Source: JBFFZF01 sp050732695
GTDB lineage: Bacteria > Gemmatimonadota > Gemmatimonadetes > Longimicrobiales > RSA9
NCBI GenBank assembly: GCA_050732695.1
Contig: JBOHRL010000037.1
Coordinates: 62,001 to 126,000 of the forward strand
Direction: 5' to 3'
Length of the DNA: 64,000 nucleotides
Position numbers and translations under genes: made by a program. Each line of letters opens with the position of its first letter. Position 1 is the stretch's first letter. Below the pieces are notes generated by a model. It ran no database searches and was not told the origin of the DNA. It saw only the letters and a list, made by a program, of their open reading frames with translations. This document shows positions 27,301 through 36,800 of the stretch, piece after piece.

Positions 27301-28919
27301 TGGCGGGCATCGCCGTACTGCTCGCTGCGGCCGCTGTGTCGCATGCGCTCGCGCGCATCGCACGCATTCCGCCGATCCCGGTGCTGCTCGCGAGCGGCGT
27401 CGTGATCGGCCAGATCGGGCTGATCGACCCGGAACAGGTCCGCGATGTGTTCGTGCTGGGCGTCGCCATCCTGCTTTTCGTCACCGGCATCGAGTTGAAC
27501 CCTCGCCGCACGCGAACGCAGCGCGAAGCCGCACTGCGCGTCGGTATTGTCCAATTCTTCGTCATGGGCGGCATCGGGTTCCTGGCTGCGCGGATCCTGG
27601 GAATCGACGCCCTCGGCGCGCTGTATGTCGCGCTGGCCTTGACCGCCAGTTCGACACTCATCGGGATTCGCCTGCTCCAACAACGGCGCCATCTGTTCGA
27701 GCCGTTTGGCCGCCTCGTCGTCGGTGTGCTGTTGCTCCAGGATCTGCTCGTCATCCTGCTGGTCCCGGTGGTCACGCGGATCGCGGACGGCGCCGGCGCG
27801 GTTCTGATCGGGCTCCTGTCGATTGCCGGGCTCGGGCTGCTCGCCCTTGCTGTCATGCGCCGCGTTGCACCGTTCCTCGCCAGCCTGGATGGCGAGGACG
27901 AAAGCATGCTTCTCGGCATCATGGCGGTGTTGTTCCTGTTCATCGCGCTGGCGGCGATGCTCGAGTTACCCCTCGTCGTAGGCGCGTTTCTCGCCGGCGT
28001 AGCCCTGTCCCGTTTCCCGACCAGCGGCGTGGTGCGTGGCCAGCTCGACTCGATCGGCGACTTCTTCTCCGCGATCTTCTTTCCCGCCCTCGGCGCTCGG
28101 CTCACGGCGCTTTCCGTGGTCGAGTTCGGGCAGGCGACGGTCCTCGCGTTGGTCGTGGTTGTCGTCACGCCGGCAATCGTCGCGTGGATCGCGGAGCGAG
28201 CGGGGTTCTCGGCGCGGTCTTCTCTCGAGGCCGGCCTGCTCCTCGCCCAGACCAGCGAACTCTCGCTCGTCATCGGGCTCCATGCCCTGATCGAGGGCGA
28301 CATCAGCAGCAACACCTTCACGATCATCGCGCTCGTCACTGCGATCACGATGGTCACCACGCCGTTCCTGACCGGCGAGCGGGTGGTCTGGCGCCTCCTG
28401 CGCTGGCACCCCGGCCGCAAGGATGACCCACCGCCATTGCTGACCGATCACGTCGTTCTGCTTGGAACCGGCACGACAGGAATGCCACTTCTCGAGACGA
28501 TCCTCGCGGCCGGCCGTGACGTCATCGTCGTCGATGACGATCCAGCGGTCATCGCCCGCCTGCGCGATGCCGAAGTCCTGGCCATCCGCGGCGATGCACT
28601 CGATGCGGAAGTCCTGGAACGCGCGCACGCCGCGCAGGCCCGCGTCATCAGCTCGACAGTCCGGAGGTCCGCCGACAACCGGCGCCTTCTCGAGTTCGCG
28701 CAAGGCGTTCCCGTTCTGGTGCGTGTCTTCGAGGAGGAGGAGACGGAATGGATCCGCGCGATTGGCGGCACGCCCGTCGTCTACTCGCGCGCCGCCGCAG
28801 AGGGACTAATGCGTTGGTACGACCGGGAGAAGGACGCGCTGGAGCGCACGCTCCGCCAGCGGATCAAGGAGTCAGACATGGGCCCGCCAGGACTCGAACC
28901 TGGGACCAAGGGATTATGA
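27300..28919 (+). CDS. Second CPA2 cation:proton antiporter, paralogue of the preceding gene
   Basis: A 539-residue protein with the same layout: N-terminal membrane half (IPPIPVLLASGVVIGQIG, VFVLGVAILLFVTGIELNPR, LLLQDLLVILLVP) and a C-terminal RCK domain starting DHVVLLGTGTTGMPLLETI. Its ATG overlaps the stop of the first antiporter gene. The last 13 codons (reading MGPPGLEPGTKGL) are the antisense of a tRNA gene. There is no earlier in-frame stop, so the coding sequence truly overlaps the tRNA on the other strand by 41 bp. Substrate ion is unknown. Confidence 0.88.
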   Translation: MAGIAVLLAAAAVSHALARIARIPPIPVLLASGVVIGQIGLIDPEQVRDVFVLGVAILLFVTGIELNPRRTRTQREAALRVGIVQFFVMGGIGFLAARILGIDALGALYVALALTASSTLIGIRLLQQRRHLFEPFGRLVVGVLLLQDLLVILLVPVVTRIADGAGAVLIGLLSIAGLGLLALAVMRRVAPFLASLDGEDESMLLGIMAVLFLFIALAAMLELPLVVGAFLAGVALSRFPTSGVVRGQLDSIGDFFSAIFFPALGARLTALSVVEFGQATVLALVVVVVTPAIVAWIAERAGFSARSSLEAGLLLAQTSELSLVIGLHALIEGDISSNTFTIIALVTAITMVTTPFLTGERVVWRLLRWHPGRKDDPPPLLTDHVVLLGTGTTGMPLLETILAAGRDVIVVDDDPAVIARLRDAEVLAIRGDALDAEVLERAHAAQARVISSTVRRSADNRRLLEFAQGVPVLVRVFEEEETEWIRAIGGTPVVYSRAAAEGLMRWYDREKDALERTLRQRIKESDMGPPGLEPGTKGL

Positions 28920-28952
28920 GTCCCCCGCTCTGACCACCTGAGCTACGGGCCC
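28879..28952 (-). tRNA. tRNA with CAU anticodon (probably Ile2, possibly elongator Met)
   Basis: The 74-nt minus-strand sequence folds as a cloverleaf with acceptor GGGCCCG/CGGGCCC, a D arm beginning TAGCTCAGG, anticodon loop CTCATAA (CAU) and T arm GGTTCGAGTCC. The discriminator is A and CCA is not encoded. The GACTCATAATCCCTTGGTC stretch resembles tRNA-Ile2, whose C34 is changed to lysidine by TilS, more than elongator Met. This assignment is by resemblance only. It lies 58 bp downstream of upp in the same direction. Confidence 0.9.
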
Positions 28953-29010
28953 CGCAAATACATCGGATGAACCTACTGGAAGAAAGCGGTGACGGCCAAA
29001 TCTCGTTCCA

Positions 29011-29688
29011 TCAGCGGGTCCCGAACAAGCGGTCGCCGGCATCACCGAGGCCGGGCAGGATGTAGCCGTAGGCATTCAGTTCGCGATCGAGTGCGGCTGC
29101 ATAGACCTGAACGTCCGGGTGGCGGTCGAGCATGTGGCGAACGCCTTCGGGAGCGGCAACGAGGCTCATCAGGCGGACCCGGGCTGCGCCGTTTTCCTTG
29201 AGTTGCGCAACCGCGTACGCGGCGGAGCCGCCCGTGGCGAGCATGGGATCGAGTACGATGAAGTCACGCGCATCCGGATCGGGCGGGATCTTGAAGTAGT
29301 AGGAAACGGGCAGCAGCGAGTCGTGATCGCGGTAGAGCCCGACGTGTCCCACGCGAACGGACGGCATCAGCCGCAGCATCCCTTCCACCATGCCGAGACC
29401 GGCGCGGAGCACAGGGATGAGAGCGAGCTTCTTGCCGCTCACCATCACGCCGGTTGTTTTCTCGAGCGGCGTCTGGATCTCGACCGCCTCGAGCGGCAGG
29501 TCCTTGGTGACTTCGTACCCCATCAGCATCGTGATCTCGTCAACCAGTTCGCGAAACGTCTTCTTCGACGTATCGCGCCGCCGCAGCACGGTCAGCTTGT
29601 GCTGGATCAACGGATGTTCGATGAGCGTGAGATTCGGGAATGCCCTCAGCGCTCCACGAGTCGGTGTTCGGTGCGTTCCTGTCGACAT
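29011..29688 (-). CDS. upp: Uracil phosphoribosyltransferase
   Basis: A 225-residue Upp. HPLIQHKLTVLRRRDTSKKT is the family opening, followed by LIPVLRAGLGMVEGML, the PRPP loop DFIVLDPMLATGGSAAYAV and the C-terminal uracil site AYGYILPGLGDAGDRLFG. It salvages uracil to UMP with PRPP. About 15 extra N-terminal residues precede the usual start; a downstream start is possible. It is the last protein gene of the long minus-strand run after the Bat genes and may be co-transcribed with the tRNA below it. Confidence 0.95.
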   Translation of the reverse strand: MSTGTHRTPTRGALRAFPNLTLIEHPLIQHKLTVLRRRDTSKKTFRELVDEITMLMGYEVTKDLPLEAVEIQTPLEKTTGVMVSGKKLALIPVLRAGLGMVEGMLRLMPSVRVGHVGLYRDHDSLLPVSYYFKIPPDPDARDFIVLDPMLATGGSAAYAVAQLKENGAARVRLMSLVAAPEGVRHMLDRHPDVQVYAAALDRELNAYGYILPGLGDAGDRLFGTR

Positions 29689-29709
29689 GATCCCGGTGTC
29701 GTTGTCCGT

Positions 29710-32058
29710 CTATTGCGCGAGTGTTGTCATTTCCGCCCAACCCTCGGTCCCGCCAACGCGCACGCGGGCCCAGCCATCGCGCTGTTCGAGAACGTGCAGC
29801 AGCGTGCCGGCCGGGATGGCGCCGAGCGCATCCGCCTTGAGGGCCGGGGCCATCACGAGCTGCGTCTCCTCGACGACGACGGCTGCATCGTTTCCGGTCA
29901 ACCCCAACAGTGTCGCGGCTGTCGCACCAATGACGGCGAGACCCGCGATGATGATGACGGGCAGAATGGAGCGCCTTCTCGTGACGCGAATGGCGATGGC
30001 GATGGCAGCAAGCCACCAGGCCACCGCGAAGGCAAGGACCGCCTGCACTGGCGTGAGAGCGAAGCGTGGCGGCATGAAGGTCGATACGCCGGGTCCCACC
30101 ATTGCCTCCAGATTCTGCCGGGCGGCGGAGTGCCCGGGCGCGAGCCGCACGGCTTGCAGCCATGCATGGATGGCGTGTCCGCGGTCGCCTGCCGCCCACC
30201 GCGTGTTCCCAAGGTTGTACCACGCGTTTGCGTCGCCGCGGTCCTGCTCGAGGTGACGCTCGAACGCTGCCGCAGCGGCGAGGAAATCGCCGCGGTCGTA
30301 CGCCTCGATGGCCTGTTGAAACGACGAAGGGTCGGCCTGGCCGGCGCGCAGAGGGCTGCCTGCGAGCGTACCGGCGATGGTCAGGACGAGGACCAGCGCA
30401 CCGGCGGCCGAGTCGGGTTCCACACGTTCGATCGCGCGAATCGCACGTTCCGCACGTTCGATGGCCGTGCTGCGGTTCGTGCCCGGTGTCACAGTACGAG
30501 CGAAGCGCAATCGTTCCGCACTCCCGAGCAGTTCGGTGATGGTCGTTGCTGCCGGCACCGGTACCCGGTGTCGCGTCATTGCACTCGCGATCTCGCTGGT
30601 GGACGCGTGAGTGAGAGCGGGTTCGCCCAGTGCATCAGCGGCAGCAGCACGAACCGCGTGATCGAAGCGCGGCCAGAAGCTGGCATCGCTTTCCGCTGCA
30701 TGGCGCAACGGGGCAAGGCGATCGGGGTGCCGGCGGCCGGCGCGTTTGGCTGCGTGATGCGTTGGCCGGCCGCGGCGGTTGAAGGCCCAGACCAGGAGCA
30801 GCAGGGGCGCGAGCTGTGCAAGCAGGAACACGGGCGAACGCACGACGGCGAAACCCGATGTTGAACGGGCTCGCGCGAGTGGTGCGAGACCGGGCGCGGC
30901 GCGGTCCGCTGTAGCGCTTCCGCTCACGTCGAAGGAGACCGGCTCGGTGTGTGCGACACCGAATCGCTCCGCTTGCGGATCGAAGAACGCGTACTCGATC
31001 GGCGCAACGGTGACCGATCCGGGTCTCTGCGGGACAAGGACCCACGTGAAGCGTTTGACGCCGCCAATGCTCGAACCGCGCACGTCCGCCTCCGCATCCT
31101 CGGTCGGCGGCTGGGCTTCCACGCCCGGGAGATCGGGCAGCGGCGGAGGCGGCAAGGCTTTCACATTCCCGAGCCCTTCGATCTCGACGACAAGTGTGGC
31201 CGCTTCACCCACGCTCACTGTCGAAGGCGCGACGGAGGCCCGCACGGTATACTGCCCGACGGCGCCGCGGAAACTCGGTGGTCGTGCTTCTTCAGGAATG
31301 GGCAGCACTTCAATGCTGGGCGAATCAGATACCAGATCGTACGTCTCGGCAGAACTCAGAAAGCCGCGCCGCAGCTCGAACTGCAATTTCGCCGGCGGCA
31401 GCCGGAACGTGCCTGCGGTAATCGGGAAGTATACGCGCCGGAACGTCTGTGTCTCGTACAGCTCGCCATCGATGGTTCGCATGCCGACGCTGAGCGGTTC
31501 GGGAACGTCGTGGATCCAGAAACCCGCGGGGCTGGGTGCCTGGTACGTAGCAGGTCGGGTCTGCTGCGAGCGCAGTCCGCGCGAGAACGCGGCCGTCGCC
31601 TCGAGCAGGACCTGCTGGCCGACGTACACCCGATCCGGTGTGATCACGACGTCGATGCGGGAGTCGATGGGCGGTCTCGTCCCATCCGGTGTGTCAGCCA
31701 CTGTAATCGGCAGTGCACGCGTCACCCACACGCGACCTGCGGCATGGACGGTCGCCGCAGGAATCGTGAACTGGCCGGGCACGCGCGCAACCAGGATGAG
31801 TCGCCGTTCGGTGACGTGATTGCGGCCACCGGGAAACGAGATACGCGTTTCCGTGTAGTCCTGCGTTTCGACGACTTCGATGCCGGCCGGCATGACGGGA
31901 TCGACGATGCGGTCGGCAACCGTGTCACGTGTCTCGATCGTGATGCGCAGCATCGTCGGTTCACCGACCACGGGCCGGTCATTCGACAGGAGGGCGGATA
32001 CCTTGACGGGCTCCTGCGGCTGCAACAGAAGTGCGGCGAGCAGGAATGTGAACATCAC
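29710..32058 (-). CDS. BatD/BatE-like fusion: BatD beta domains, TPR and SH3-like domain
   Basis: A 782-residue protein. A signal peptide or first helix is followed by BatD-type beta domains: PVKVSALLSNDRPVVGEPTM and, later, VRASVAPSTVSVGEAATLVV, each starting an Ig-like repeat. A membrane helix lies near 415-430. A soluble helical stretch follows, then a second part with TPR repeats (YDRGDFLAAAAAFERHLEQ, AWYNLGNTRWAAGDRGHAI), two membrane helices and a C-terminal SH3-like domain (LHVLEQRDGWARVRVGGTEG). BatD and BatE are separate proteins in Bacteroides-type bat operons. A role in envelope stress or oxygen tolerance is inferred from the family name only. Confidence 0.8.
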   Translation of the reverse strand: MMFTFLLAALLLQPQEPVKVSALLSNDRPVVGEPTMLRITIETRDTVADRIVDPVMPAGIEVVETQDYTETRISFPGGRNHVTERRLILVARVPGQFTIPAATVHAAGRVWVTRALPITVADTPDGTRPPIDSRIDVVITPDRVYVGQQVLLEATAAFSRGLRSQQTRPATYQAPSPAGFWIHDVPEPLSVGMRTIDGELYETQTFRRVYFPITAGTFRLPPAKLQFELRRGFLSSAETYDLVSDSPSIEVLPIPEEARPPSFRGAVGQYTVRASVAPSTVSVGEAATLVVEIEGLGNVKALPPPPLPDLPGVEAQPPTEDAEADVRGSSIGGVKRFTWVLVPQRPGSVTVAPIEYAFFDPQAERFGVAHTEPVSFDVSGSATADRAAPGLAPLARARSTSGFAVVRSPVFLLAQLAPLLLLVWAFNRRGRPTHHAAKRAGRRHPDRLAPLRHAAESDASFWPRFDHAVRAAAADALGEPALTHASTSEIASAMTRHRVPVPAATTITELLGSAERLRFARTVTPGTNRSTAIERAERAIRAIERVEPDSAAGALVLVLTIAGTLAGSPLRAGQADPSSFQQAIEAYDRGDFLAAAAAFERHLEQDRGDANAWYNLGNTRWAAGDRGHAIHAWLQAVRLAPGHSAARQNLEAMVGPGVSTFMPPRFALTPVQAVLAFAVAWWLAAIAIAIRVTRRRSILPVIIIAGLAVIGATAATLLGLTGNDAAVVVEETQLVMAPALKADALGAIPAGTLLHVLEQRDGWARVRVGGTEGWAEMTTLAQ

Positions 32059-33818
32059 CAGTCCTTCCGAACCGGCGTGCGTCGCTGGCCTCTGCGCAGG
32101 TTGCGGCGGGTGAGGTCGCGTTCGTCCTGTTCGATGGCGCTCAGGATGCGATCGGCCTGTTCGCGCGTGAGCGGTGGCCGTTCAGGCGATTGCGGGTTCT
32201 GTCTCTGCTGTTGCTCGTCCTGTGGATTCTCCGATCCCTGTGATGAGCCACCCTGCTGGGGCGGCTGTTCCTGCGGTTGTGTCTCACCCTCTCCACTCTG
32301 ATCATCACTCTGCTGGTTCTGCTGCTGTTCCTCCTCGCGCAACGCCATCTCGAGATTCCATTTTGCGGCGACGTCGTTCGGTTGCAGCCGGAGCGCACGC
32401 TGGTACGCCTCGATCGCGGTGCGCAACATCGGGCCCTGTCGTGCGGCGTCGGTGGCCGCGCGCGCATCATCGAGGAAGCGGTTGCCGAGATTGTACAGAG
32501 TACGCTCGCGGAGATCCGGATCGACGGCGTCGAGGGCAGCACGCAGGTGTTGCTCGGCCTCGTCATAGCGGCCCAGCTGGACGAGTGCGGTGCCCAGATT
32601 GTAGCGCAGTTCCGGCGAATCGTCGCCGGTCTGCAACGCCGCCTGGTACGCGATCACGGCCTCAGCGTACTTCCCTGCCCTGTACAGGCGGTTGCCACGT
32701 TCCTTGTCGCCAATGCCGGCGCCCGTGACCAGGATGACCAGCGCCGTGAGAGCCACGGCTCGTGCCGCCGGCGAAGGGCGCAGCGGAGCGCGACGGAATG
32801 CGTTCCGGCCGAACCGCCGCATGCATTGATCGATGGTGAGGAGGAGGAGCGCCAGCGCAATGAAGACGGTGAAGTGTTCCCGGGGCTGGACCTTGCGGCC
32901 ACCTTCAAGCTGTTGTGCGCGGTCGACGCCGCCCAGAGCAGCGAGCACACGGCTCGTGACATCGCCATCACCCATCGCGAAGAACTGACCCCCCGTACGG
33001 CGCGCAATCTCGTTCAGCAGCGAGGCGTTGAGCCGTGATACAACGATCTCACCGTTCTCGTCGCGCTTGAAGCCGTTCATGCGGCCCGTACGTGCGTCGA
33101 TGTCCGGGACATTGGCGCCGCCCGGTGTGCCGATGCCGACGGTGAACACACGCGCGTTGGTCTGCCCGAGCTGATCGGCGATCTCGAGGACCATGGCCTC
33201 CTCGTCGTGCGCTTCGCCATCGGACACGAGGAGGATCGCCTGTTCAGGGCTCGTTTCGTCGTTGCCGGTCGCGAGATCGGCCGCTTGCGTCAAGGCAGAA
33301 GCGAGCGACGATCCACCCTGACTCACGATGCTCGGGTCGAGTGCATCGAGATAGAGATGCAGAGCACTGTGGTCGACTGTCAGCGGGGAGAGCACATACG
33401 CGCGGCCGGCAAACACGACGAGTCCGATGCGATCTCCCGCCAGCTCACGCAACAGCCGGCGCACGAACACGCGCTGGCGTTCGAGCCGGTTCGGTTCGAT
33501 GTCGGGCGCGAGCATCGACTTCGACACATCCAGAGCCAGCACGATACTGCGCGATGACGTCGCGCCTTCCACGACGCGTGTGCCCCAGCGCGGGCCCGCC
33601 GCCGCGATGCCGAGCAGGAATGCCGCACCTGCCACGAGGAGCAGGCGTAGCATCGGGAACTGCGACAGGTCCTCACCGCCGAGCCGCTCGACCAGCGCAG
33701 GGTCCCCCAGCGCGTGCGCGGCGGCTGCGCGCCGCTTCGCGAAACGGTAGACAGCGAGCGCGAGAAGGGCGGGCGCAATGACCGCGAGCCACAGGAGTTC
33801 CGGCCGGCCGAAACTCAC
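32055..33818 (-). CDS. BatB/BatC-like fusion: VWA domain plus TPR and Gln-rich tail
   Basis: A 587-residue protein from a GTG that overlaps the batA-like stop (GTGA). Two N-terminal helices flank FGRPELLWLAVIAPALLALA. The VWA domain (about 80-290) has the MIDAS motif as ALDVSKSMLAPD, then LLVSDGEAHDEE. A membrane helix near 310-325 and another near 350-370 lead into BatC-type TPRs (RGNRLYRAGKYAEAVIAYQA, LRYNLGTALVQLGRYDEAEQ). A Gln/Glu-rich low-complexity tail of about 110 residues follows. It likely pairs with the preceding VWA protein and MoxR at the membrane. Confidence 0.85.
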   Translation of the reverse strand: MSFGRPELLWLAVIAPALLALAVYRFAKRRAAAAHALGDPALVERLGGEDLSQFPMLRLLLVAGAAFLLGIAAAGPRWGTRVVEGATSSRSIVLALDVSKSMLAPDIEPNRLERQRVFVRRLLRELAGDRIGLVVFAGRAYVLSPLTVDHSALHLYLDALDPSIVSQGGSSLASALTQAADLATGNDETSPEQAILLVSDGEAHDEEAMVLEIADQLGQTNARVFTVGIGTPGGANVPDIDARTGRMNGFKRDENGEIVVSRLNASLLNEIARRTGGQFFAMGDGDVTSRVLAALGGVDRAQQLEGGRKVQPREHFTVFIALALLLLTIDQCMRRFGRNAFRRAPLRPSPAARAVALTALVILVTGAGIGDKERGNRLYRAGKYAEAVIAYQAALQTGDDSPELRYNLGTALVQLGRYDEAEQHLRAALDAVDPDLRERTLYNLGNRFLDDARAATDAARQGPMLRTAIEAYQRALRLQPNDVAAKWNLEMALREEEQQQNQQSDDQSGEGETQPQEQPPQQGGSSQGSENPQDEQQQRQNPQSPERPPLTREQADRILSAIEQDERDLTRRNLRRGQRRTPVRKDW

Positions 33819-34813
33819 GGCACCCGTCCCAGCCGGCTTGCGCGGACGGCCCACTCGAACAGCAGGAAAAGCCCCGCCAGCAGCACGAACGGCAGGTAGT
33901 GCGGCGTATACTCGACGTAGCGGCGCACCTCGACGTCCGTCTTCTCGAGTTCGTCGATCCGATGGTAGATGCTGTCCAGCGCCGCGGTGTTCGTAGCTCG
34001 GAAGTATCGACCACCGGTCAGGTCCGCGATGGACGTCAGCAGTGCTTCATCGATGTGGACCGGGAGCGTTGCGTACTGAAGACCGAACGGACCCGTCGCG
34101 ACTGGAATCGGCGCGACGCCTTCGCTGCCGACGCCAATCGTGTAGATCTTCATGTCGTACGCCGCGGCAGCCTGTGCTGCGGTCACGGGATCGATTTCGC
34201 CGCGGTTGTTTTCGCCATCCGTCATCAGGACCATGACCTTCGACTCGCCTTCGACCCGGCGCAGGCGGTTGGCGGCCGTGGCAATGGCGGTGCCGATGGC
34301 GGTGCCATCCTCGAGCTGCTGAGTCCCCGCCTGCAATTCGCTGAGTGCGCGGTACAGGATCGGGTAATCGATCGTGATCGGCACCTGCGTCAGGGCCTCA
34401 CCGGCGAACGCGACGAGGCCGATGCGGTCGTAGCGCCGGCCGCGCACGAAATCCGCCACCTTCTCCTTCGCCACGGCGAGCCGGTTCTGCGGTGCGAAGT
34501 CTTCGGCCAGCATCGAACTCGAGATATCGAGCACGATGACGATGGCGATGCCCTCCGCGTCGACATCGACCATCGATGCGCCCGTCCGCGGCGCCGCCAG
34601 TGCGATGATCAGGTACACGATGGCCAGTCCTCGCAACCAGCCGGGAACGCGCGCAAGCCTTGCCGCGCCCTTTCCCGCGAGCCGCCTCAGCGATGCAGCA
34701 CGCGAGTGCACGAACGCGTGGCGCAAGCCGGACCGTCGTGCCAGCCACAGGTAAACGGGCAGCAGGAGCAGCAGGGCGAGGGCCCATGGGTGCGCGAAGC
34801 CGATGGTCGTCAT
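33815..34813 (-). CDS. BatA-like membrane VWA protein
   Basis: A 332-residue protein starting MTTIGFAHPWALALLLLLPV, with its ATG overlapping the upstream stop by four bases. Two N-terminal membrane helices, a VWA domain with an intact MIDAS motif (VLDISSSMLAEDF, then MTDGENNRG) and one C-terminal helix (YLPFVLLAGLFLLFEWAV) give the BatA layout. VWA domains bind partners through a divalent metal. In the moxR-DUF58-bat order it probably works with the MoxR ATPase. Exact biochemical role is unknown in the family. Confidence 0.88.
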   Translation of the reverse strand: MTTIGFAHPWALALLLLLPVYLWLARRSGLRHAFVHSRAASLRRLAGKGAARLARVPGWLRGLAIVYLIIALAAPRTGASMVDVDAEGIAIVIVLDISSSMLAEDFAPQNRLAVAKEKVADFVRGRRYDRIGLVAFAGEALTQVPITIDYPILYRALSELQAGTQQLEDGTAIGTAIATAANRLRRVEGESKVMVLMTDGENNRGEIDPVTAAQAAAAYDMKIYTIGVGSEGVAPIPVATGPFGLQYATLPVHIDEALLTSIADLTGGRYFRATNTAALDSIYHRIDELEKTDVEVRRYVEYTPHYLPFVLLAGLFLLFEWAVRASRLGRVP

Positions 34814-35781
34814 GCCGCTCGCTCCTGCTGCCGAGGCGGCCAATCGAAATCCTCGATCCAGTGCCGCAACGAGTCACAATCACGACGCGCGTTGGCCGCT
34901 GCGCCGCCATGGCGCGCGAACTTGACGAGGTCTGCGTACTGGAGCAGCGCGTCCAGGCGGGCGGCCTGAGAGGCGAGGTCAGCCGCGGCGCGGGCCGCCG
35001 GTGCATCGTGCATGCCGAATCGGCTCAGCATGTGCGAATGCAGTTCGGCCGTCGTCAGTTCCGTTCCCCAGTCCCGGCTCAGAGAGCCAACGTACGCGCG
35101 AACAATGGCCGTCATCGAAAAATAGAAGGAGCGCAGATCGCCTCGCTCGAGAAGCCCGCTGGCCAGCAGGCGGTCGAGTTGGCCGAGCGCCCGTTCGCGT
35201 GGCGGAATGCCTGGCGCAGCGTCAAACGCATCGGATGCCGGCTTGCGCCGGCGCCATGCCCAGATGCCGAGTCCGAGCAACGCCAGACCGAGCAGGAGGG
35301 CCAGCAGCAGCGGCAGCAGCGCACGGTCGGGCCCGAGCACATCCTTCAGCGGCATGGGCTCGATGCCGGCAGTGTCCGCTGGCAGAACGGACCGCACAGT
35401 GACGGCGGGCACGGGGGCTGCGATGGTTTCCGGCCCGGCCTCCGTCAAGAGCTGGATCTGCGCCGGCGGTAGCTCGATCGTACCCGGTTTCCACGCGGCG
35501 AGAGTGTAGACCGCCGTCAGCGTTTCGACGCCAGAGGCGGCCGTATCGCTCTGCATCACTCGACTCGCCGCTGCCTCAACCTGGTCCGGGACATCCAGCG
35601 TGTCCGGGAAAAGGATGCGCATGCCGGGCGGCACTTCGACACGCACCGCAACACGGAAATGACCGCCCACGGTGACCGTGTCCGGTTCGAGGGCGGCGCC
35701 GTACATCTGAGCGGACGCGGGTAGCCCGTTGCATGCGATGATCGTGGCAAGGGCTGGCCCGCAGAGCATACCACGCATCAT
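34810..35781 (-). CDS. BatD-related membrane protein of the MoxR/Bat operon
   Basis: A 323-residue protein. A signal peptide (MMRGMLCGPALATIIACNGL) is followed by a beta-rich periplasmic domain (LEPDTVTVGGHFRVAVRVEV, about 30-160). One membrane helix lies at about 175-195 (LLPLLLALLLGLALLGLGIW), then a cytoplasmic helical domain with RALGQLDRLLASGLLERGD and FYFSMTAIVRAYVGSL. This matches the DUF4381-like proteins that sit between DUF58 and BatA genes. Overlaps of four bases with both neighbours support operon membership. The function is unknown. Confidence 0.75.
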   Translation of the reverse strand: MMRGMLCGPALATIIACNGLPASAQMYGAALEPDTVTVGGHFRVAVRVEVPPGMRILFPDTLDVPDQVEAAASRVMQSDTAASGVETLTAVYTLAAWKPGTIELPPAQIQLLTEAGPETIAAPVPAVTVRSVLPADTAGIEPMPLKDVLGPDRALLPLLLALLLGLALLGLGIWAWRRRKPASDAFDAAPGIPPRERALGQLDRLLASGLLERGDLRSFYFSMTAIVRAYVGSLSRDWGTELTTAELHSHMLSRFGMHDAPAARAAADLASQAARLDALLQYADLVKFARHGGAAANARRDCDSLRHWIEDFDWPPRQQERAA

Positions 35782-36800
35782 CGCCCCATCTTCCGCTCGC
35801 GGCGACGAAAGAAGCCGAGCAGGGGTTTCACAACCGACGCATCCGTTCGTACCACGATCTCATCGATGCCCAGCCGTCGAAAGAGGCGTCGCAATTCCGC
35901 GCGCTCGAGCGAGAGCAGGCGCTCGAAACTGGTTCGCAACCCGTCGTCGTCACTGTCGATGACCAGCTCTTCGCCCGTCTCGGGATCGATCACGGTCAGC
36001 AAGCCGACGGGCGGCAATTGGATCTCGCCACGGTCCTCGATCGCAATGGCGATGACGTCATGTCGCTGAGCGACGAGCCGGAACGTCTTTTCGAACCGGC
36101 CGCCTGCCGCGCCGCCGCGCATGTCCCGGTCGGGCGCCTTATCCCCGTTCGCCGGGACGAAGTCGCTCAACAGGAAGATGATACTCCGGTGAGGCAGAAG
36201 TCGTCCCGCGTAGTCCAGTGCGCCCGCGATGTCGGTCCCGCGCCCGGCGGGCTGGAAAGCCAGCACATCGCGAATCAGCCGCAATACGTGGCGCCGCCCC
36301 TTCCTGGGTGGAACCACGTGTTCGATGCGATCGGTGAAGATGATGAGACCGACGCGGTCGTTGTTGCGCACGGCCGAGAGGGCGAGGACGGCGGCGACTT
36401 CGGCGGCGACTTCGGCCTTGAAGCGGCCGCGTGTCGCGAATTGCTCGGATCCGGACAGATCCACGGTCAGCAGCACGGTCAGTTCGCGCTCCTCGACATG
36501 CTTCTTCACGTACGGGTGCGCCATCCGGGCGGTCACGTTCCAGTCGATGTTGCGCACATCGTCACCCGCCTGGTACTCGCGGACTTCGGCGAATTCCATG
36601 CCCTGGCCGCGGAATACGGAGTGGTACTCACCACCGAAGATGGAATCGACGAGGCCGCGCGTGCGCAATTCGATCTGGCGAACCTGACGGAGGACTTCGC
36701 GAGGCACGGCTGGCGCGCGATCGGGTGGCGCGGCCGGAGCGGCAGTCGATGCGGCGAGAGCCGGGCGCCTCCGCCGCGCGAACGGGAACCAGCGCATCAC
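35778..36800 (-). CDS. DUF58 domain protein
   Basis: A 340-residue protein with the DUF58 signature: GEYHSVFRGQGMEFAEVREY, then YQAGDDVRNIDWNVTARMAH and HVEERELTVLLTVDLSGSEQ, which begins a VWA-like fold with DLSGS as a partial MIDAS. No membrane helix is seen, unlike many DUF58 proteins. DUF58 genes nearly always accompany MoxR ATPases. It overlaps moxR and the following gene by four bases each. The molecular role is unknown. Confidence 0.88.
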   Translation of the reverse strand: MMRWFPFARRRRPALAASTAAPAAPPDRAPAVPREVLRQVRQIELRTRGLVDSIFGGEYHSVFRGQGMEFAEVREYQAGDDVRNIDWNVTARMAHPYVKKHVEERELTVLLTVDLSGSEQFATRGRFKAEVAAEVAAVLALSAVRNNDRVGLIIFTDRIEHVVPPRKGRRHVLRLIRDVLAFQPAGRGTDIAGALDYAGRLLPHRSIIFLLSDFVPANGDKAPDRDMRGGAAGGRFEKTFRLVAQRHDVIAIAIEDRGEIQLPPVGLLTVIDPETGEELVIDSDDDGLRTSFERLLSLERAELRRLFRRLGIDEIVVRTDASVVKPLLGFFRRRERKMGR

